Part shown: in pieces, positions 42,638 to 52,565 of the stretch
Layout: every line of letters begins with the position of its first letter
Position numbering within the stretch: the stretch's first letter is position 1
NCBI GenBank assembly: GCA_009841265.1
Contig: VXMB01000014.1
Location: 62,001 to 126,000, forward strand
Origin: Gemmatimonadota bacterium
Lineage (GTDB): Bacteria > JAAXHH01
Length of the DNA: 64,000 nucleotides
Direction of reading: 5' to 3'
Program-made: the position numbers and the translations under genes
The notes under the pieces: generated by a model
Told to the model about the DNA's origin: nothing
The model's database searches: none
The model's input: the letters and a program-made list of their open reading frames with translations, nothing else

Positions 42638-43060
42638 ATGCCCACGGTAACCGTAGCCGAATTGCAGGACTTCATAGATGGTGTGCCCTTCGTCCATGAT
42701 CTCGGACTGCGGATCGTCGGGGTGGAGGACGGGGTCTGCCGCGGCCGGTTGCCCTATCAGCCCCGGTTCGCCCAGTCCTACAACCTCGTGCACGGCGGGG
42801 TGACGGCCTCCCTGGCCGATACCATGGCGTACATGGCTCACGCCACACTGAACGGGATCACGCGGGACACGGTGACCACCAACCTTACGGTCACGTACCT
42901 GCACGCCGCCAGCGAGGAAGCCCTCAACGCCGAGGCCCGGGTCATCAAGAACGGCCGCAAGGTACTCTACGGCGAAGTGGTGATCACCAACGACGCCGGA
43001 ACCCGCGTCGCCCATGCCACGGTCACTTATCTCAGGCTGAACTACAAGCCGGGTGGGTAG
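42638..43060 (+). CDS. Hotdog-fold thioesterase (PaaI-type)
   Basis: 140 residues from ATG 42638 (MPTVTVAELQDFIDG). The hotdog signature is NLVHGGVTASLADTMAYMAH, whose HGG and Asp place it in the PaaI/DUF4442-like branch of acyl-CoA thioesterases, and TTNLTVTYLHAASEE and VLYGEVVITNDAGTRVAHATVTY follow as beta strands. It should hydrolyse an acyl-CoA. The frame is open 120 bp further upstream but the region lacks a ribosome site and has poor coding character. The neighbours do not identify the substrate. Confidence 0.88.
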   Translation: MPTVTVAELQDFIDGVPFVHDLGLRIVGVEDGVCRGRLPYQPRFAQSYNLVHGGVTASLADTMAYMAHATLNGITRDTVTTNLTVTYLHAASEEALNAEARVIKNGRKVLYGEVVITNDAGTRVAHATVTYLRLNYKPGG

Positions 43061-43104
43061 GCGCCGCGGCTAAAATACGAGCCGGGCGGACAGGCACCAA
43101 CGCC

Positions 43105-44244
43105 TTACGCGAACCGGGCGAGCCCGTGCAGGGCGATGTCGTGCGGAGTTTCCCCCGTGGTGGCCAGGTCGGCCATGACCTCTCCGATGACACTGCAGAA
43201 CTTGAACCCGTGGCCTGAGCAGGGCGAGGCGACGAATACGTTCGCATGCTCCGGATGGGCGTCCAGGATGAAGTGGCCGTCGGCGGTGTTGGTGAAGGCG
43301 CAGACCTGCAGGCTCGTGGTGGGGCCCGATCCGTCGGGGAAGTAGCGTTCGGCGAATGCCCGGAGCACGGCCTCGTCCCGGGGATGGGCGGACCGGTCGA
43401 TCCGGTCCATGTCGATCTGCTCGTCCAGGTGATGGTACCGCCCGATCTTGAACCCCGGCACCCCGTGCACCGGAAGCCCGTAGTACCGGCCCTCGGCCAC
43501 CTGGAGATTGAACACCGGGAACCGGTCCGGCTGGAACAAGTCGAGCCGACGGGGTTGAAACCAGCCCAGCACCTGGCGTTCAGGCTGAACCAGTCCATCC
43601 AGCGGTTTCACCACCTTGCCGATCCAGGCGCCCGCAGTGATCACCAGCCGATCCGCCGTGTAGATCGATTTTGCGGTCTTTACCGTAATCCCGCGACCGT
43701 CGGACTTCCAGTCCAGCACCGGTTCGCATCCGTGAATCTCGGCGCCTTCCTCCTGGGCTGCCTCCGCGTGGGCGACGATGCACCGTTCCGGCAACAGATA
43801 ACCACCGTCCGTTTGAAACACGGCCATGATGTCGACCGGCAACCGGTAGCCCGGAAACCGCCGGTTCACTTCCGCACCCGTGAGGATCTCGTGGGGCAGG
43901 CCGTGCTCCTCGCAGGAAGTCTTCGAGCCCTGGAAGACCCAGTCGTCCGCGGGGCCCGCGTCCAGCGCCCCAGTGATGAAAAGCAGCCGCTCGTCCGCCA
44001 GCTCCTCGATTTCACGCCACAGCGCATACGCGCGCCGGAGCAGCGGCACGTAGGACGGATGCTCGGAATAGGCCAGGCGGATGATCCGTGTCTGGCCGTG
44101 GGAAGATCCGAGGTCGTGGGGGATGTTGAACTGTTCGAGGCCCAGTACGCGGCAGCCGCGCCGGGCAAGGTGCCAGGCCGTGGCGCTGCCCATGCCGCCC
44201 ACGCCGATGACGATGACGTCGTATGAGGAGTTTGGACGGCTCAC
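43105..44244 (-). CDS. Monomeric sarcosine oxidase/N-methyltryptophan oxidase-like flavoprotein
   Basis: 379 residues starting at GTG 44244, of normal length for the MSOX family. The FAD Rossmann motif VIVIGVGGMGSATAWHLARRG sits at the N-terminus, and LGSSHGQTRIIRLAYSEHPSYVPLL is a strong family signature. The covalent-flavin Cys candidate lies in SPCSGHGFKFCSVIGEVMADL. Members oxidise sarcosine, N-methyltryptophan or similar N-methyl amines with peroxide release. The exact amine cannot be decided. It stands alone between the thioesterase gene and the divergent purB. Confidence 0.9.
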   Translation of the reverse strand: MSRPNSSYDVIVIGVGGMGSATAWHLARRGCRVLGLEQFNIPHDLGSSHGQTRIIRLAYSEHPSYVPLLRRAYALWREIEELADERLLFITGALDAGPADDWVFQGSKTSCEEHGLPHEILTGAEVNRRFPGYRLPVDIMAVFQTDGGYLLPERCIVAHAEAAQEEGAEIHGCEPVLDWKSDGRGITVKTAKSIYTADRLVITAGAWIGKVVKPLDGLVQPERQVLGWFQPRRLDLFQPDRFPVFNLQVAEGRYYGLPVHGVPGFKIGRYHHLDEQIDMDRIDRSAHPRDEAVLRAFAERYFPDGSGPTTSLQVCAFTNTADGHFILDAHPEHANVFVASPCSGHGFKFCSVIGEVMADLATTGETPHDIALHGLARFA

Positions 44245-44535
44245 GGATCAGACGCTCCAGGGAACACACGCGGAGCCTAGAGCACATGTGGTGCTCAGAG
44301 TACATGCGCGGTGTCATAAAGTATACACGTACAGAGTCGCAAAGGTGGGCTGAATATAGAAGCGGGTGCGTGCCGAATCAAGCAGATCAAGGTCCACGAA
44401 ACGACGGTTTCACCTGCCGCCGGGATAAAGAACCTTGCCGATTCCCGTGATCGGAAGGTATACTGAAACCGCGGCAAAGCGAAGGCAACGCGAAGGCAAC
44501 GTGAAAACAGGCAGGTTCCGGATTCCGGGCGACTC

Positions 44536-45972
44536 ATGTCTCTACGATCACTATCTCCCCTGGACGGCCGATACGGCGACCGGCTGCAGGGTCTTTCCTC
44601 CTATTTCTCCGAATGGGCGCTGATCAAGTACCGGCTGCACGTGGAGATCGAATGGCTGATCACCATGTCGGAACGGCCCGAGATCGGGCACGTGCGCGCC
44701 TTTACCGACGAAGAGACCGGTTTTCTGCGGTCGCTGGTCCTTGATTTCACCGACGCGCAGGCCGTGCGGATCAAGGAAATCGAGCAGGAGACCCGCCACG
44801 ACGTCAAGGCGGTGGAGTACTACGTACGGGAAGCCATCGCCGGGACCTCCGTGGAGGACGTCTCCGAATCGGTCCATTTCTGTTGTACTTCCGAAGACAT
44901 AAACAACCTTGCCTACGCCCTCATGCTCAGGGACGGGATCCAGCAGGAATGGCTACCCGGGAGCCAGGACCTGATCTCCGTCGCGGCCGCCCTCGCCGGC
45001 GAAACGGCGGACATCCCGATGCTCAGCCACACCCACGGGCAATCCGCCACGCCCACCACCGTCGGCAAGGAACTCGCGGTGTTCGTCGCCCGCTGGCGGC
45101 GCCAGCTTGACCAGGTCTTTCACAGTGAATACCTCGGCAAGTTCAACGGGGCGGTGGGCAACTACAACGCCCACCTCGTCGTGTATCCCGACGTGCCGTG
45201 GGAGGCCGTCGCACGGCACTTCGTCGAGGACCGCCTCGGACTGACCTTCAACCCGATCACCATTCAGATCGAGCCCCACGACTACCTGGCGGAGCTTTTT
45301 CACCGGCTGATGCGCTTCAATACCGTGCTGCTCGATTTCGACCGGGACATGTGGTCGTACATTTCCCTGGGCTACTTTCGCCAGAAGGTGGTGGGGACCG
45401 AGACGGGTTCCTCGGTCATGCCCCACAAGGTGAACCCCATCGATTTCGAGAATTCCGAGGCCAACGTGGGCGTCAGCAACGCGCTGCTCGAACACCTGGC
45501 CGGAAAGCTGCAGATCTCGCGGCAGCAGCGCGACCTGAGCGACTCCTCCGCCCTGCGGAACGTCGGCGTGGCCATCGGCCACTCCCTGCTGGCGATCCAT
45601 TCGGCCATCCAGGGCATGGGCCGCGTGGAAGTGGACCGGGACGCGGTGAGCGCCGACCTCGACGGGGCCTGGGAGGTGCTGGCGGAAGCGGTGCAGATGG
45701 TCATGCGCAAGGCCGGCCACGAGAACCCCTACGAGCGGATGAAGGCGATGACCCGGGGACAGGTCATTACGCAGGAGATCATGGAGGACCTGATCCGCGA
45801 CCTGGACCTGCCGGACGACGACAAGCTTCGCCTGCTCGCTCTGACGCCCCCGGACTACGTCGGTCTCGCGCCGGTACTGGCCAGGCACATCGCCCGGGAA
45901 GGCGAGGACATCGTACCGGAAGGCGCGGCAGGCAAACAGGATTCGTCGGGCGCCGACGGAGAAGACGCCTGA
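44536..45972 (+). CDS. purB: Adenylosuccinate lyase
   Basis: 478 residues. The start SPLDGRYGDRLQGLSSYFSEWALIKYR is the long-form (Escherichia coli-like) PurB N-terminus. The signature GSSVMPHKVNPIDFENSEANVG and HTHGQSATPTTVGKELAVF (catalytic His) are intact. The enzyme removes fumarate from SAICAR and adenylosuccinate in purine synthesis. A short Asp/Gly/Ser-rich tail (KQDSSGADGEDA) ends the protein. No other purine gene is in the window. The 291-bp upstream divergent interval should hold its promoter. Confidence 0.95.
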   Translation: MSLRSLSPLDGRYGDRLQGLSSYFSEWALIKYRLHVEIEWLITMSERPEIGHVRAFTDEETGFLRSLVLDFTDAQAVRIKEIEQETRHDVKAVEYYVREAIAGTSVEDVSESVHFCCTSEDINNLAYALMLRDGIQQEWLPGSQDLISVAAALAGETADIPMLSHTHGQSATPTTVGKELAVFVARWRRQLDQVFHSEYLGKFNGAVGNYNAHLVVYPDVPWEAVARHFVEDRLGLTFNPITIQIEPHDYLAELFHRLMRFNTVLLDFDRDMWSYISLGYFRQKVVGTETGSSVMPHKVNPIDFENSEANVGVSNALLEHLAGKLQISRQQRDLSDSSALRNVGVAIGHSLLAIHSAIQGMGRVEVDRDAVSADLDGAWEVLAEAVQMVMRKAGHENPYERMKAMTRGQVITQEIMEDLIRDLDLPDDDKLRLLALTPPDYVGLAPVLARHIAREGEDIVPEGAAGKQDSSGADGEDA

Positions 45973-46054
45973 TCCCGGTGCGCGCCTGCGAAACGCGCGA
46001 CTGCAATAGCGATTCCTCCAGGTAATCCAGAACCCATCTCGGCTCCATCAATCC

Positions 46055-47623
46055 ATGCCGTCTCTCCCCACGAATTTCGGTACCCTGGACTGGCTCATCG
46101 TCGCCGTGTACATGGCGGCCACCGTCGGCGTGGGCCTGTACATGAACCGGTACATCCGGGACATGGGGGACTACATCGTGGCGGGCCGGTCGCTCAAGTC
46201 GCGCCTGGCCGTGGCGACCATGATCGGAAGCGAGCTGGGGCTGGTGACGGTCATGTACTCGGCCCAGAAGGGGTTCACGGGCGGGTTCGCGGCCTTCCAC
46301 ATCGCGGTCATCGCCGGCGTCGTCACCTTCATCGTCGGCATGACGGGCTTCATCGTGGTGCCCCTGCGCCGCCTCGGCGTGATGACGATTCCCGAGTTCT
46401 ACGAGAAGCGGTTCAGCCGCGGCGTGCGGATCTTCGGAGGCCTGCTCCTCGCCTTTGCCGGCATTTTAAACATGGGCCTGTTCCTCAAGGCAGGCGCCCT
46501 GTTCGTGACGGGCCTGACCGGCCTGACCGATCCCAACGCCGTCGCCGTGGTCATGACCGTCATGCTTGCGCTGGTCATCGCCTATACTATCATGGGCGGC
46601 ATGGTCTCGGTGGTGATCACCGACTACATCCAGTTCGTGATCCTCTCCTTCGGCATGATCCTCACCTGCGGCATGGCGGTATACGCCCTCGGCTGGCCGA
46701 CCATCGTCGAGACCGTGGCTTCCGTCCACGGTGAGTCCGGCTTCAACCCCCTGCTCGAGGGCAGCGGCTTCGGCCCCTCCTACATCATGTGGATGATCTT
46801 CACGGCGGGGCTGGTGTCCTGCGCCGTATGGCAGACCTCGGTCATGCGGGCCTGCGCCGCCGAAAGCGTGGAAGTGGTCCGCAGGCTGTACCGGTGGTCC
46901 TCCATCGGCTTTTTGATCCGGTTCATGATCCCCCAGTTCCTCGGTATTTGCGCGCTCACGTTTTTCTTCAACAACCCCGATTTCCGCGGGTTCTTCTTCG
47001 ATGAAACCGGGTCGCCCACCGCCGACCCCACGGTGACGCTGCAGGCCATGCCCCTCTTCCTCTCCCAGATCCTGCCCACCGGCATCATCGGCCTCGTCGG
47101 CGCGGGGCTCCTCGCCGCCTTCATGTCGACCCACGACAGCTACCTGCTCTGCTGGGCGTCGGTGCTGACCCACGACGTCGTGGCGCCGGCCACGAACGAG
47201 CGCCTGACCACCCGGTGGCGCCTGGCGCTGTCGCGCATCTTCATCCTGGTGATCGGCCTGTTCCTGCTCGTCTGGGGGCTCTGGTACGACCTGGGGCAGG
47301 ACCTGTGGGACTACATGGCCGTGAGCGGCGCCATCTACTTCACCGGCGCCTTCACGTTGCTGCTGGCGGGGCTGTACTGGAGGCGGGCGAGCACCGTGGG
47401 GGCCTACCTGGCGCTCACCGCGGGCATCGGCGCCGTGGCGGGCCTGGGACCCGTGAACCAGGCGTTGGGACTGGGCATGTACAAAAGCGACGAAATCGGA
47501 CTGGCCATCACCGCGCTAGCCCTGGTCCTCATGTTCGCCGGGTCGCTGGTGTTCCCGGACCGTCTGGACGGCTCGGACGGTCCGGATAGTCCGGCTCGCG
47601 AGGACCGGAAGGAGGAAGCGTGA
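46055..47623 (+). CDS. Sodium/solute symporter (SSS family)
   Basis: 522 residues with about 13 hydrophobic segments. Landmarks: DYIVAGRSLKSRLAVATMIGSELG, TVMYSAQKGFTGGFAAFHIAVI, RLGVMTIPEFYEKRFSRGVR (SSS signature) and YTIMGGMVSVVITDYIQF. The late AAFMSTHDSYLLCWASVLTHDVV segment is also typical. It imports a solute with sodium across the inner membrane. The substrate is unknown. The last codons are DRKEEA, and the stop TGATG overlaps the start of a 49-residue membrane protein, an arrangement typical of an SSS transporter with a small accessory subunit. Confidence 0.92.
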   Translation: MPSLPTNFGTLDWLIVAVYMAATVGVGLYMNRYIRDMGDYIVAGRSLKSRLAVATMIGSELGLVTVMYSAQKGFTGGFAAFHIAVIAGVVTFIVGMTGFIVVPLRRLGVMTIPEFYEKRFSRGVRIFGGLLLAFAGILNMGLFLKAGALFVTGLTGLTDPNAVAVVMTVMLALVIAYTIMGGMVSVVITDYIQFVILSFGMILTCGMAVYALGWPTIVETVASVHGESGFNPLLEGSGFGPSYIMWMIFTAGLVSCAVWQTSVMRACAAESVEVVRRLYRWSSIGFLIRFMIPQFLGICALTFFFNNPDFRGFFFDETGSPTADPTVTLQAMPLFLSQILPTGIIGLVGAGLLAAFMSTHDSYLLCWASVLTHDVVAPATNERLTTRWRLALSRIFILVIGLFLLVWGLWYDLGQDLWDYMAVSGAIYFTGAFTLLLAGLYWRRASTVGAYLALTAGIGAVAGLGPVNQALGLGMYKSDEIGLAITALALVLMFAGSLVFPDRLDGSDGPDSPAREDRKEEA

Positions 47624-47772
47624 TGGAATTCTGGAGCACGTTCTGGTCGGTAGTCTTCGTCCTATGCCTGTTGCTTTTCGCCGGAGTGGCCGTCTATGTC
47701 AGCGTAGGTGCGCTAGGAGATATCCGGGCGCTGTTCCGAAGAATGGGGAGGCGGGATGGGAATAATGAGTGA
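47623..47772 (+). CDS. 49-residue membrane protein, predicted small accessory subunit of the SSS symporter
   Basis: Read directly from the DNA: ATG at 47623 overlaps the symporter stop as TGATG, with GGAGGAAG about 5 bases upstream of the overlap. Translation begins MEFWSTFWSVVFVLCLLLF and continues as one transmembrane helix, then YVSVGALGDIRALFRRMG and a charged end. Such one-helix proteins commonly follow SSS symporters and are thought to stabilise them. The family is inferred from gene order and shape, not from a search. GC content is still like the core genome here; the AT-rich island begins just after it. Confidence 0.7.
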   Translation: MEFWSTFWSVVFVLCLLLFAGVAVYVSVGALGDIRALFRRMGRRDGNNE

Positions 47773-47978
47773 GATGTGAAGATTTCGATTATCGAAACGA
47801 AACCCACTTGATACTGGCTGTAGTAGTTGTCTATGTGGAAAGTGTAAGAAAGGCTATGTATAATGTACCCTATATACAAGCGAGTAGTTGTTTCTTGCCC
47901 CACGTTGTCGAATCGTCTAATTCCGTAATCAAGCTTCGCGATATTGGTCTATTACTATGTACGTAGGAGATTTCGATT

Positions 47979-48389
47979 GTGGAACAGATCATCTCCCAGT
48001 TATTGAAATACGAGTGGTGGCAAATAGCCCTTATTCTGCTCTCCTCGGGTGTGCCGGTCGCTGTTTACTGCATTTTGAGAAACTTCAATCTAACAGAGTG
48101 GCGTAAAGCTCGAGACGAAAGGCACAGGGAACGAATGCAGTCCTGCTGTCCCCACGCTGAACGTGTATTGCGAGAAAACGGTGAAGCGTATTTCAAGTCC
48201 CTTATTAATTCATCCGTAAAAACTCGCGAAGGAGTCTGTTCCGAATGTGGTAAAGCCTTTCCCCACGGTAGAACTGCCGAACTTGATTCTGAATACTACT
48301 ACGAGAATCATATCGAAGCATATCAAGAACGTGTAAAGGCATATAACAAACTCGCTAAAAAACATGGTAGAAGACTCCTGCCCGATTAG
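47979..48389 (+). CDS. Small membrane-anchored protein with a C-x2-C motif, unknown
   Basis: 136 residues from GTG 47979, with an AGGAGA ribosome site 8 bases upstream. Residues about 11-33 form one transmembrane helix (WWQIALILLSSGVPVAVYCIL). The rest is soluble, Arg/Glu-rich, and contains CCPHAERVLRENGEAYF and VCSECGKAFPHGRT, which could bind zinc with the Cys and His residues. Composition is AT-rich like the island. It lies upstream of the restriction-modification operon on the same strand but is separated from it by 268 bp. I recognise no family. Confidence 0.6.
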   Translation: MEQIISQLLKYEWWQIALILLSSGVPVAVYCILRNFNLTEWRKARDERHRERMQSCCPHAERVLRENGEAYFKSLINSSVKTREGVCSECGKAFPHGRTAELDSEYYYENHIEAYQERVKAYNKLAKKHGRRLLPD

Positions 48390-48469
48390 AAAGTCTGGCC
48401 TCAGTTTTATACACGTGCGACAAAGGCCGTCTCCGTCTTTTTATTCTATATACTCACCCCCAAAACCGC

Positions 48470-48498
48470 CTGACCGATAACGGTTAAAAGTGTATACT
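48470..48498 (+). promoter_or_regulatory. Putative promoter of the hsdMSR operon
   Basis: CTGACC (48470-48475) and TATACT (48493-48498) with a 17-base spacer form a plausible sigma-70-type promoter 160 bp upstream of hsdM. The remaining leader is AT-rich and holds no other gene. Confidence 0.4.
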
Positions 48499-48657
48499 TT
48501 CCGCAGGAATCCACTTTAATTCTACTAGGTAACCATATGAAATATATATAGTTATTGCAGTAAGATACGAACAGGTCAATTTAGTATATAGCCCTGATTG
48601 TTTATATGATTCGAAAGTTCCGCAGGTCGCTCATAGAAAACCAAGAGTGAATGTACC

Positions 48658-51345
48658 ATGTATAAAGAAAAAATCACCCTAGCTCAGTTGGAGTCCTTCC
48701 TTTTCAAAGCAGCCGACATCCTGCGAGGCAATATGGATGCCTCCGAATTCAAGGAGTTCATCTTCGGTATGCTGTTCCTGAAACGGCTTTCAGATGAATT
48801 TGATCAAAAGCGGGAACAGCTACTCGAGAAAGACTACGCTCATCTGAAGAACCAGCCACACCTGTTGGAAGAAATACTTGAGGGCAAAACTTCCTACGGA
48901 GAGACCTTTTTTGTACCCGTTCGGGCTCGCTGGCATGAGACGTGGGAGGATAAGAATGGGGACTTAGTTCCAGCACTCAAGGACCTCAAGCGTGACATTG
49001 GTAACATGTTAAACAAGGCCATTGCCGCGGTGGAGGATGAAAACGATTCACTGGCCGGGGTACTGAAGAACAACATTGATTTTAACGCTGTCAAGGGCAA
49101 GACGAAGATATCGGATCAAAGGTGGAAGGACTTGCTCGATCATTTCAACCAGCCCAAGTTCGTTCTGGTCAATGAAAACTTCGAATTCCCCGACCTACTC
49201 GGCGCGGCTTACGAGTATCTGATTAAATACTTCGCAGACAGCGCAGGTAAGAAGGGAGGCGAGTTTTACACCCCTGCGGAGGTCGTGCGCCTGTTGGTAC
49301 AGCTTACTAAGCCAATAGCAGGAAACGAAATCTACGACCCCGCTGTTGGTTCTGGTGGCTTTCTCATCCAGGCACACCAGTACGTCGAAGAACAGGGTGA
49401 GAATCCCAACGATCTGGCACTTTACGGTCAGGATTCCAACGGTACCACCTGGTCAATCTGCAATATGAACATGATCCTGCATAATATCACGCGTTTCACT
49501 ATTGAAAACGGTGATACTCTGGAAGACCCACTGATATTACAGAATGGTAAGGTTCGAAAGTTCGACCGCGTGCTGGCCAATCCCCCATTTTCGCAGAACT
49601 ACAGCCGCGCCAACATGAAATTCACCAACCGCTTCCGCGAGTGGTGTCCGGAAACCGGCAAGAAAGCCGATCTGATGTTCGTCCAGCACATGCTGGCAAG
49701 TCTCAAAGGCGACGGCCACATGGCTACGATTATGCCCCACGGTGTGCTCTTTCGCGGGGGCAAGGAGAAGCTGATTCGGGAGCTATTAATCAGCGACGAC
49801 ATTATCGAAGCGATCATCAGTCTGCCCCCAGGGCTGTTTTACGGGACTGGCATACCAGCTTGCGCGCTCGTTTGCAATAAGAACAAGCCCGACGAGTTGC
49901 ACGACAAAGTCTTATTCATCAACGCAGACCGCGAGTATGCCGAAGGAAAGAATCAAAACAAGCTGCGGCCGGAGGACGTGGAGAAAATCGACTTCGTGTT
50001 CTCCAACAAACTCGAGATCCCAAAATATAGCCGGCTCGTGGTAAAGTCTGAGATCGCCGAAGAGAACGACTACAACCTGAATATTCGACGCTATGTAGAT
50101 AATACTCCAGAGCCAGAACCAGAGGACGTGCAGGCCCATCTCATCGGCGGCATCCCTGAATCTGAAGTTGCAGCGCGAGATGATGATTTCTCAAAGTTCG
50201 GTCTCCAATCCGAAACACTATTCTGCCCTGATCGACCAGGCTACCTCGCATTCAGAGAGTCAATTACAGCCAGACCTGACATCAAAGAGATCATTGAGGG
50301 AGATCAATCGGTCGTTCAGACCTTGGATATTCACCGAAAAGCCCTCGAGCAATGGTGGAGCGTAGCCCGTGATGAATTCGCCGAGCTTGAGTATGCCAAT
50401 CACAGCGGTCAGAAGATGCCCAAAGTGCGCCTTGAGCTTATGATCACACTCAAAGACAAGCTCGTTCCTCTATGTGTACTCGACGAGTTCAAGAGTGCAG
50501 GCGTATTCGTCAACTGGTGGCAGCAAATTCGCTATGACCTGAAGACCATTGTCTCAACAGGATGGCATCACACACTCATCCCGGACGAATATCTGATCGC
50601 TGCGTTTTTCCAGAGCGAGGCAGACGCTATTGAGGAACAGGAGACCCGTATAAGTGAACTACAGACAGAGTTGGCCGAGGCCGTGGTAACGGCTCAAGAG
50701 GTTGCCGCGTATGAGCCAGAAGAAGATAAAACGGTAACGGCCTCCGCCATTAAGACCGCCTTAAAGGACCTCATTAATGACCTGAAGGATAGTACTGGCG
50801 AGTCGGCCAAGCGGGAGCTTGACATACTCAAGGCACAGGATGTCACTATAAAGAAGATTGAAAAGCAGATCAGAGACAGCAAATCTTCGTTGAAAGGAAA
50901 GGAAGACGTATTGGAAGACAAACTCCAACTCAAGCGACTTGGAGGCGAAGGATTCAAGAACGAGAACCTGGAATTGATTCAGCAGAACGAAGACCAGCTT
51001 GCTTTACTGGACCCAGGGAACAAGACCGACAAGCGAAAGATCAATGCCTTAAACAGAGACTCGGCTGCTCTCGAGGAGCGTATTGCTAACACTGAAGCGG
51101 TACTGGAGGCAATCGGTAGTCAACTAACCGATGATGAAGCCAAACTCCTCATCCTCAAGAAGCTCTACGACACCGTAAGCACTGAACTCGAACGCTACCT
51201 CAATGCAGAGATACGGAGCCTAATTTCAGGCGTTGACAATCTCTGGAGCAAATACGCCACAAGTAGCCAGAAGATGGAAAGGGACCGAGAAATCACGCTC
51301 GGTCAGCTCAATTCACTTCTAAGCGAATTAGGGTATATGAGATGA
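48658..51345 (+). CDS. hsdM: Type I restriction-modification methyltransferase subunit with long C-terminal extension
   Basis: 895 residues, much longer than the roughly 500-530 of classical HsdM. The N-terminal helical domain ([21 protein letters not shown]) leads to the N6-adenine methylase domain. AdoMet motif I is [11 protein letters not shown] (227-237) and the catalytic motif is [10 protein letters not shown] with NPPF at 308-311. From about residue 560 an additional region is predicted helical and coiled: [21 protein letters not shown], a [21 protein letters not shown] segment and further heptad-like stretches. Long HsdM forms of this layout exist in other genomes. The stop overlaps hsdS as ATGA. 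Low GC marks it as acquired. Confidence 0.92.
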   Translation: MYKEKITLAQLESFLFKAADILRGNMDASEFKEFIFGMLFLKRLSDEFDQKREQLLEKDYAHLKNQPHLLEEILEGKTSYGETFFVPVRARWHETWEDKNGDLVPALKDLKRDIGNMLNKAIAAVEDENDSLAGVLKNNIDFNAVKGKTKISDQRWKDLLDHFNQPKFVLVNENFEFPDLLGAAYEYLIKYFADSAGKKGGEFYTPAEVVRLLVQLTKPIAGNEIYDPAVGSGGFLIQAHQYVEEQGENPNDLALYGQDSNGTTWSICNMNMILHNITRFTIENGDTLEDPLILQNGKVRKFDRVLANPPFSQNYSRANMKFTNRFREWCPETGKKADLMFVQHMLASLKGDGHMATIMPHGVLFRGGKEKLIRELLISDDIIEAIISLPPGLFYGTGIPACALVCNKNKPDELHDKVLFINADREYAEGKNQNKLRPEDVEKIDFVFSNKLEIPKYSRLVVKSEIAEENDYNLNIRRYVDNTPEPEPEDVQAHLIGGIPESEVAARDDDFSKFGLQSETLFCPDRPGYLAFRESITARPDIKEIIEGDQSVVQTLDIHRKALEQWWSVARDEFAELEYANHSGQKMPKVRLELMITLKDKLVPLCVLDEFKSAGVFVNWWQQIRYDLKTIVSTGWHHTLIPDEYLIAAFFQSEADAIEEQETRISELQTELAEAVVTAQEVAAYEPEEDKTVTASAIKTALKDLINDLKDSTGESAKRELDILKAQDVTIKKIEKQIRDSKSSLKGKEDVLEDKLQLKRLGGEGFKNENLELIQQNEDQLALLDPGNKTDKRKINALNRDSAALEERIANTEAVLEAIGSQLTDDEAKLLILKKLYDTVSTELERYLNAEIRSLISGVDNLWSKYATSSQKMERDREITLGQLNSLLSELGYMR

Positions 51346-52565
51346 GTACAGAATTAGAAACTCTATCGAAAATCGGTCTCCTTCGGATGGGAGAAACGAT
51401 TATCGAAAAGGACTGTTCTGGTGATGGTTTGCCAATCTATTCCGCAGATAAAGGGAACAGGCCTTGGGCGTATTCCGACCACTTTAGACGCAAAAACGAA
51501 AAAGGCTCTATTGTCATCGGGTCGCGGGGCACTATTGGCTATCCTCGCCTACCGAAGGATGAACTGTTTGGCGCAACTCAAACCACAATTGTATTTTCTC
51601 CTGACAAAGATCGTTTTATTCCGGAATTCCTGCACTACTGGCTACAACAAGTTGATTTTGAGAGTCTTGGAGCACAGCAGGCAGTTCCCATGCTCACAGT
51701 TTCCAATTTGGAGAACTTAACAGTTCGCCTGTTTAAGAAATCCGAACAATCTAAGATCGCTGAAATCCTTTCGACTGTCGATCAGGCAATAGACCAGACA
51801 GAAGCATTGATCACTAAGCAGCAGCGCATCAGGATCGGCCTGATGCAAGACATGCTCACACATGGAATCGACGAAAATGGAAACATCCGCTCCGAGGATA
51901 CACACAAGTTCAAAGACTCGTCGCTTGGGCGTATTCCAGTGGAATGGAAAGTAGAAAGGGGTGTCTCCGTCTGTGACGAAATCGTTGTCGGCATTGTTAT
52001 CCGGCCCACTCAGTACTACCGTGAGGATGGTATTCCGACCTTGCGTTCGGCCAACATTCAAGAAAACCGTATTGACCCGAGCCACCTTGTCTATATGTCA
52101 GTCAAGGACAATGCACAACTTAGAAAAAGCCAAGTGCGACGCGGAGATTTAGTCACAGTTCGTACCGGATATCCAGGTGCCACTACTGTAATTCCACCAG
52201 AATTTGATGGCTGCAACTGCGTTGACATCGTAATTTCACGCCCAAACTCTAAGAAAGTCAGGTCACAGTATCTTTCGATCTGGATCAACTCCTATCACGG
52301 CAAACTCCAAATCCTCAAGGGCCAAGGTGGATTGGCACAACAGCATTTTAATGTGAGCGAGATGAAGAATCTGCTGATAAAAGTACCGATGCTTAATGAA
52401 CAAGAGCGTATTGAGACCCTACTTCTGACACATGCCGAAACAATCAGAAAGGCCAGAAGAAATCTTGCAAAACTTGAGGGTCTCAAAACCGCCCTGATGC
52501 AAGACCTCCTTACAGGCAAGGTCTCCGTAACGCATTTACTCACGGAAGCTGATATCAGCATATGA
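51342..52565 (+). CDS. hsdS: Type I restriction-modification specificity subunit
   Basis: 407 residues, normal length, with two target-recognition domains separated by helical spacers. The first TRD covers about residues 10-130 and is followed by [27 protein letters not shown], a conserved helix. The second TRD begins near [13 protein letters not shown] and ends before [22 protein letters not shown], which again leads to [17 protein letters not shown]. The repeat of QDLLTGKV and QDMLTHGI at the two domain ends supports the internal duplication. It selects the bipartite DNA site. It overlaps hsdM and hsdR at ATGA. Confidence 0.93.
   Translation: MSTELETLSKIGLLRMGETIIEKDCSGDGLPIYSADKGNRPWAYSDHFRRKNEKGSIVIGSRGTIGYPRLPKDELFGATQTTIVFSPDKDRFIPEFLHYWLQQVDFESLGAQQAVPMLTVSNLENLTVRLFKKSEQSKIAEILSTVDQAIDQTEALITKQQRIRIGLMQDMLTHGIDENGNIRSEDTHKFKDSSLGRIPVEWKVERGVSVCDEIVVGIVIRPTQYYREDGIPTLRSANIQENRIDPSHLVYMSVKDNAQLRKSQVRRGDLVTVRTGYPGATTVIPPEFDGCNCVDIVISRPNSKKVRSQYLSIWINSYHGKLQILKGQGGLAQQHFNVSEMKNLLIKVPMLNEQERIETLLLTHAETIRKARRNLAKLEGLKTALMQDLLTGKVSVTHLLTEADISI

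Noticed and set aside
47769..47966. A 65-codon frame just before the island's first gene
   Set aside because: No ribosome site, no domain, overlaps the end of the 49-residue gene and spans AT-rich non-coding sequence.
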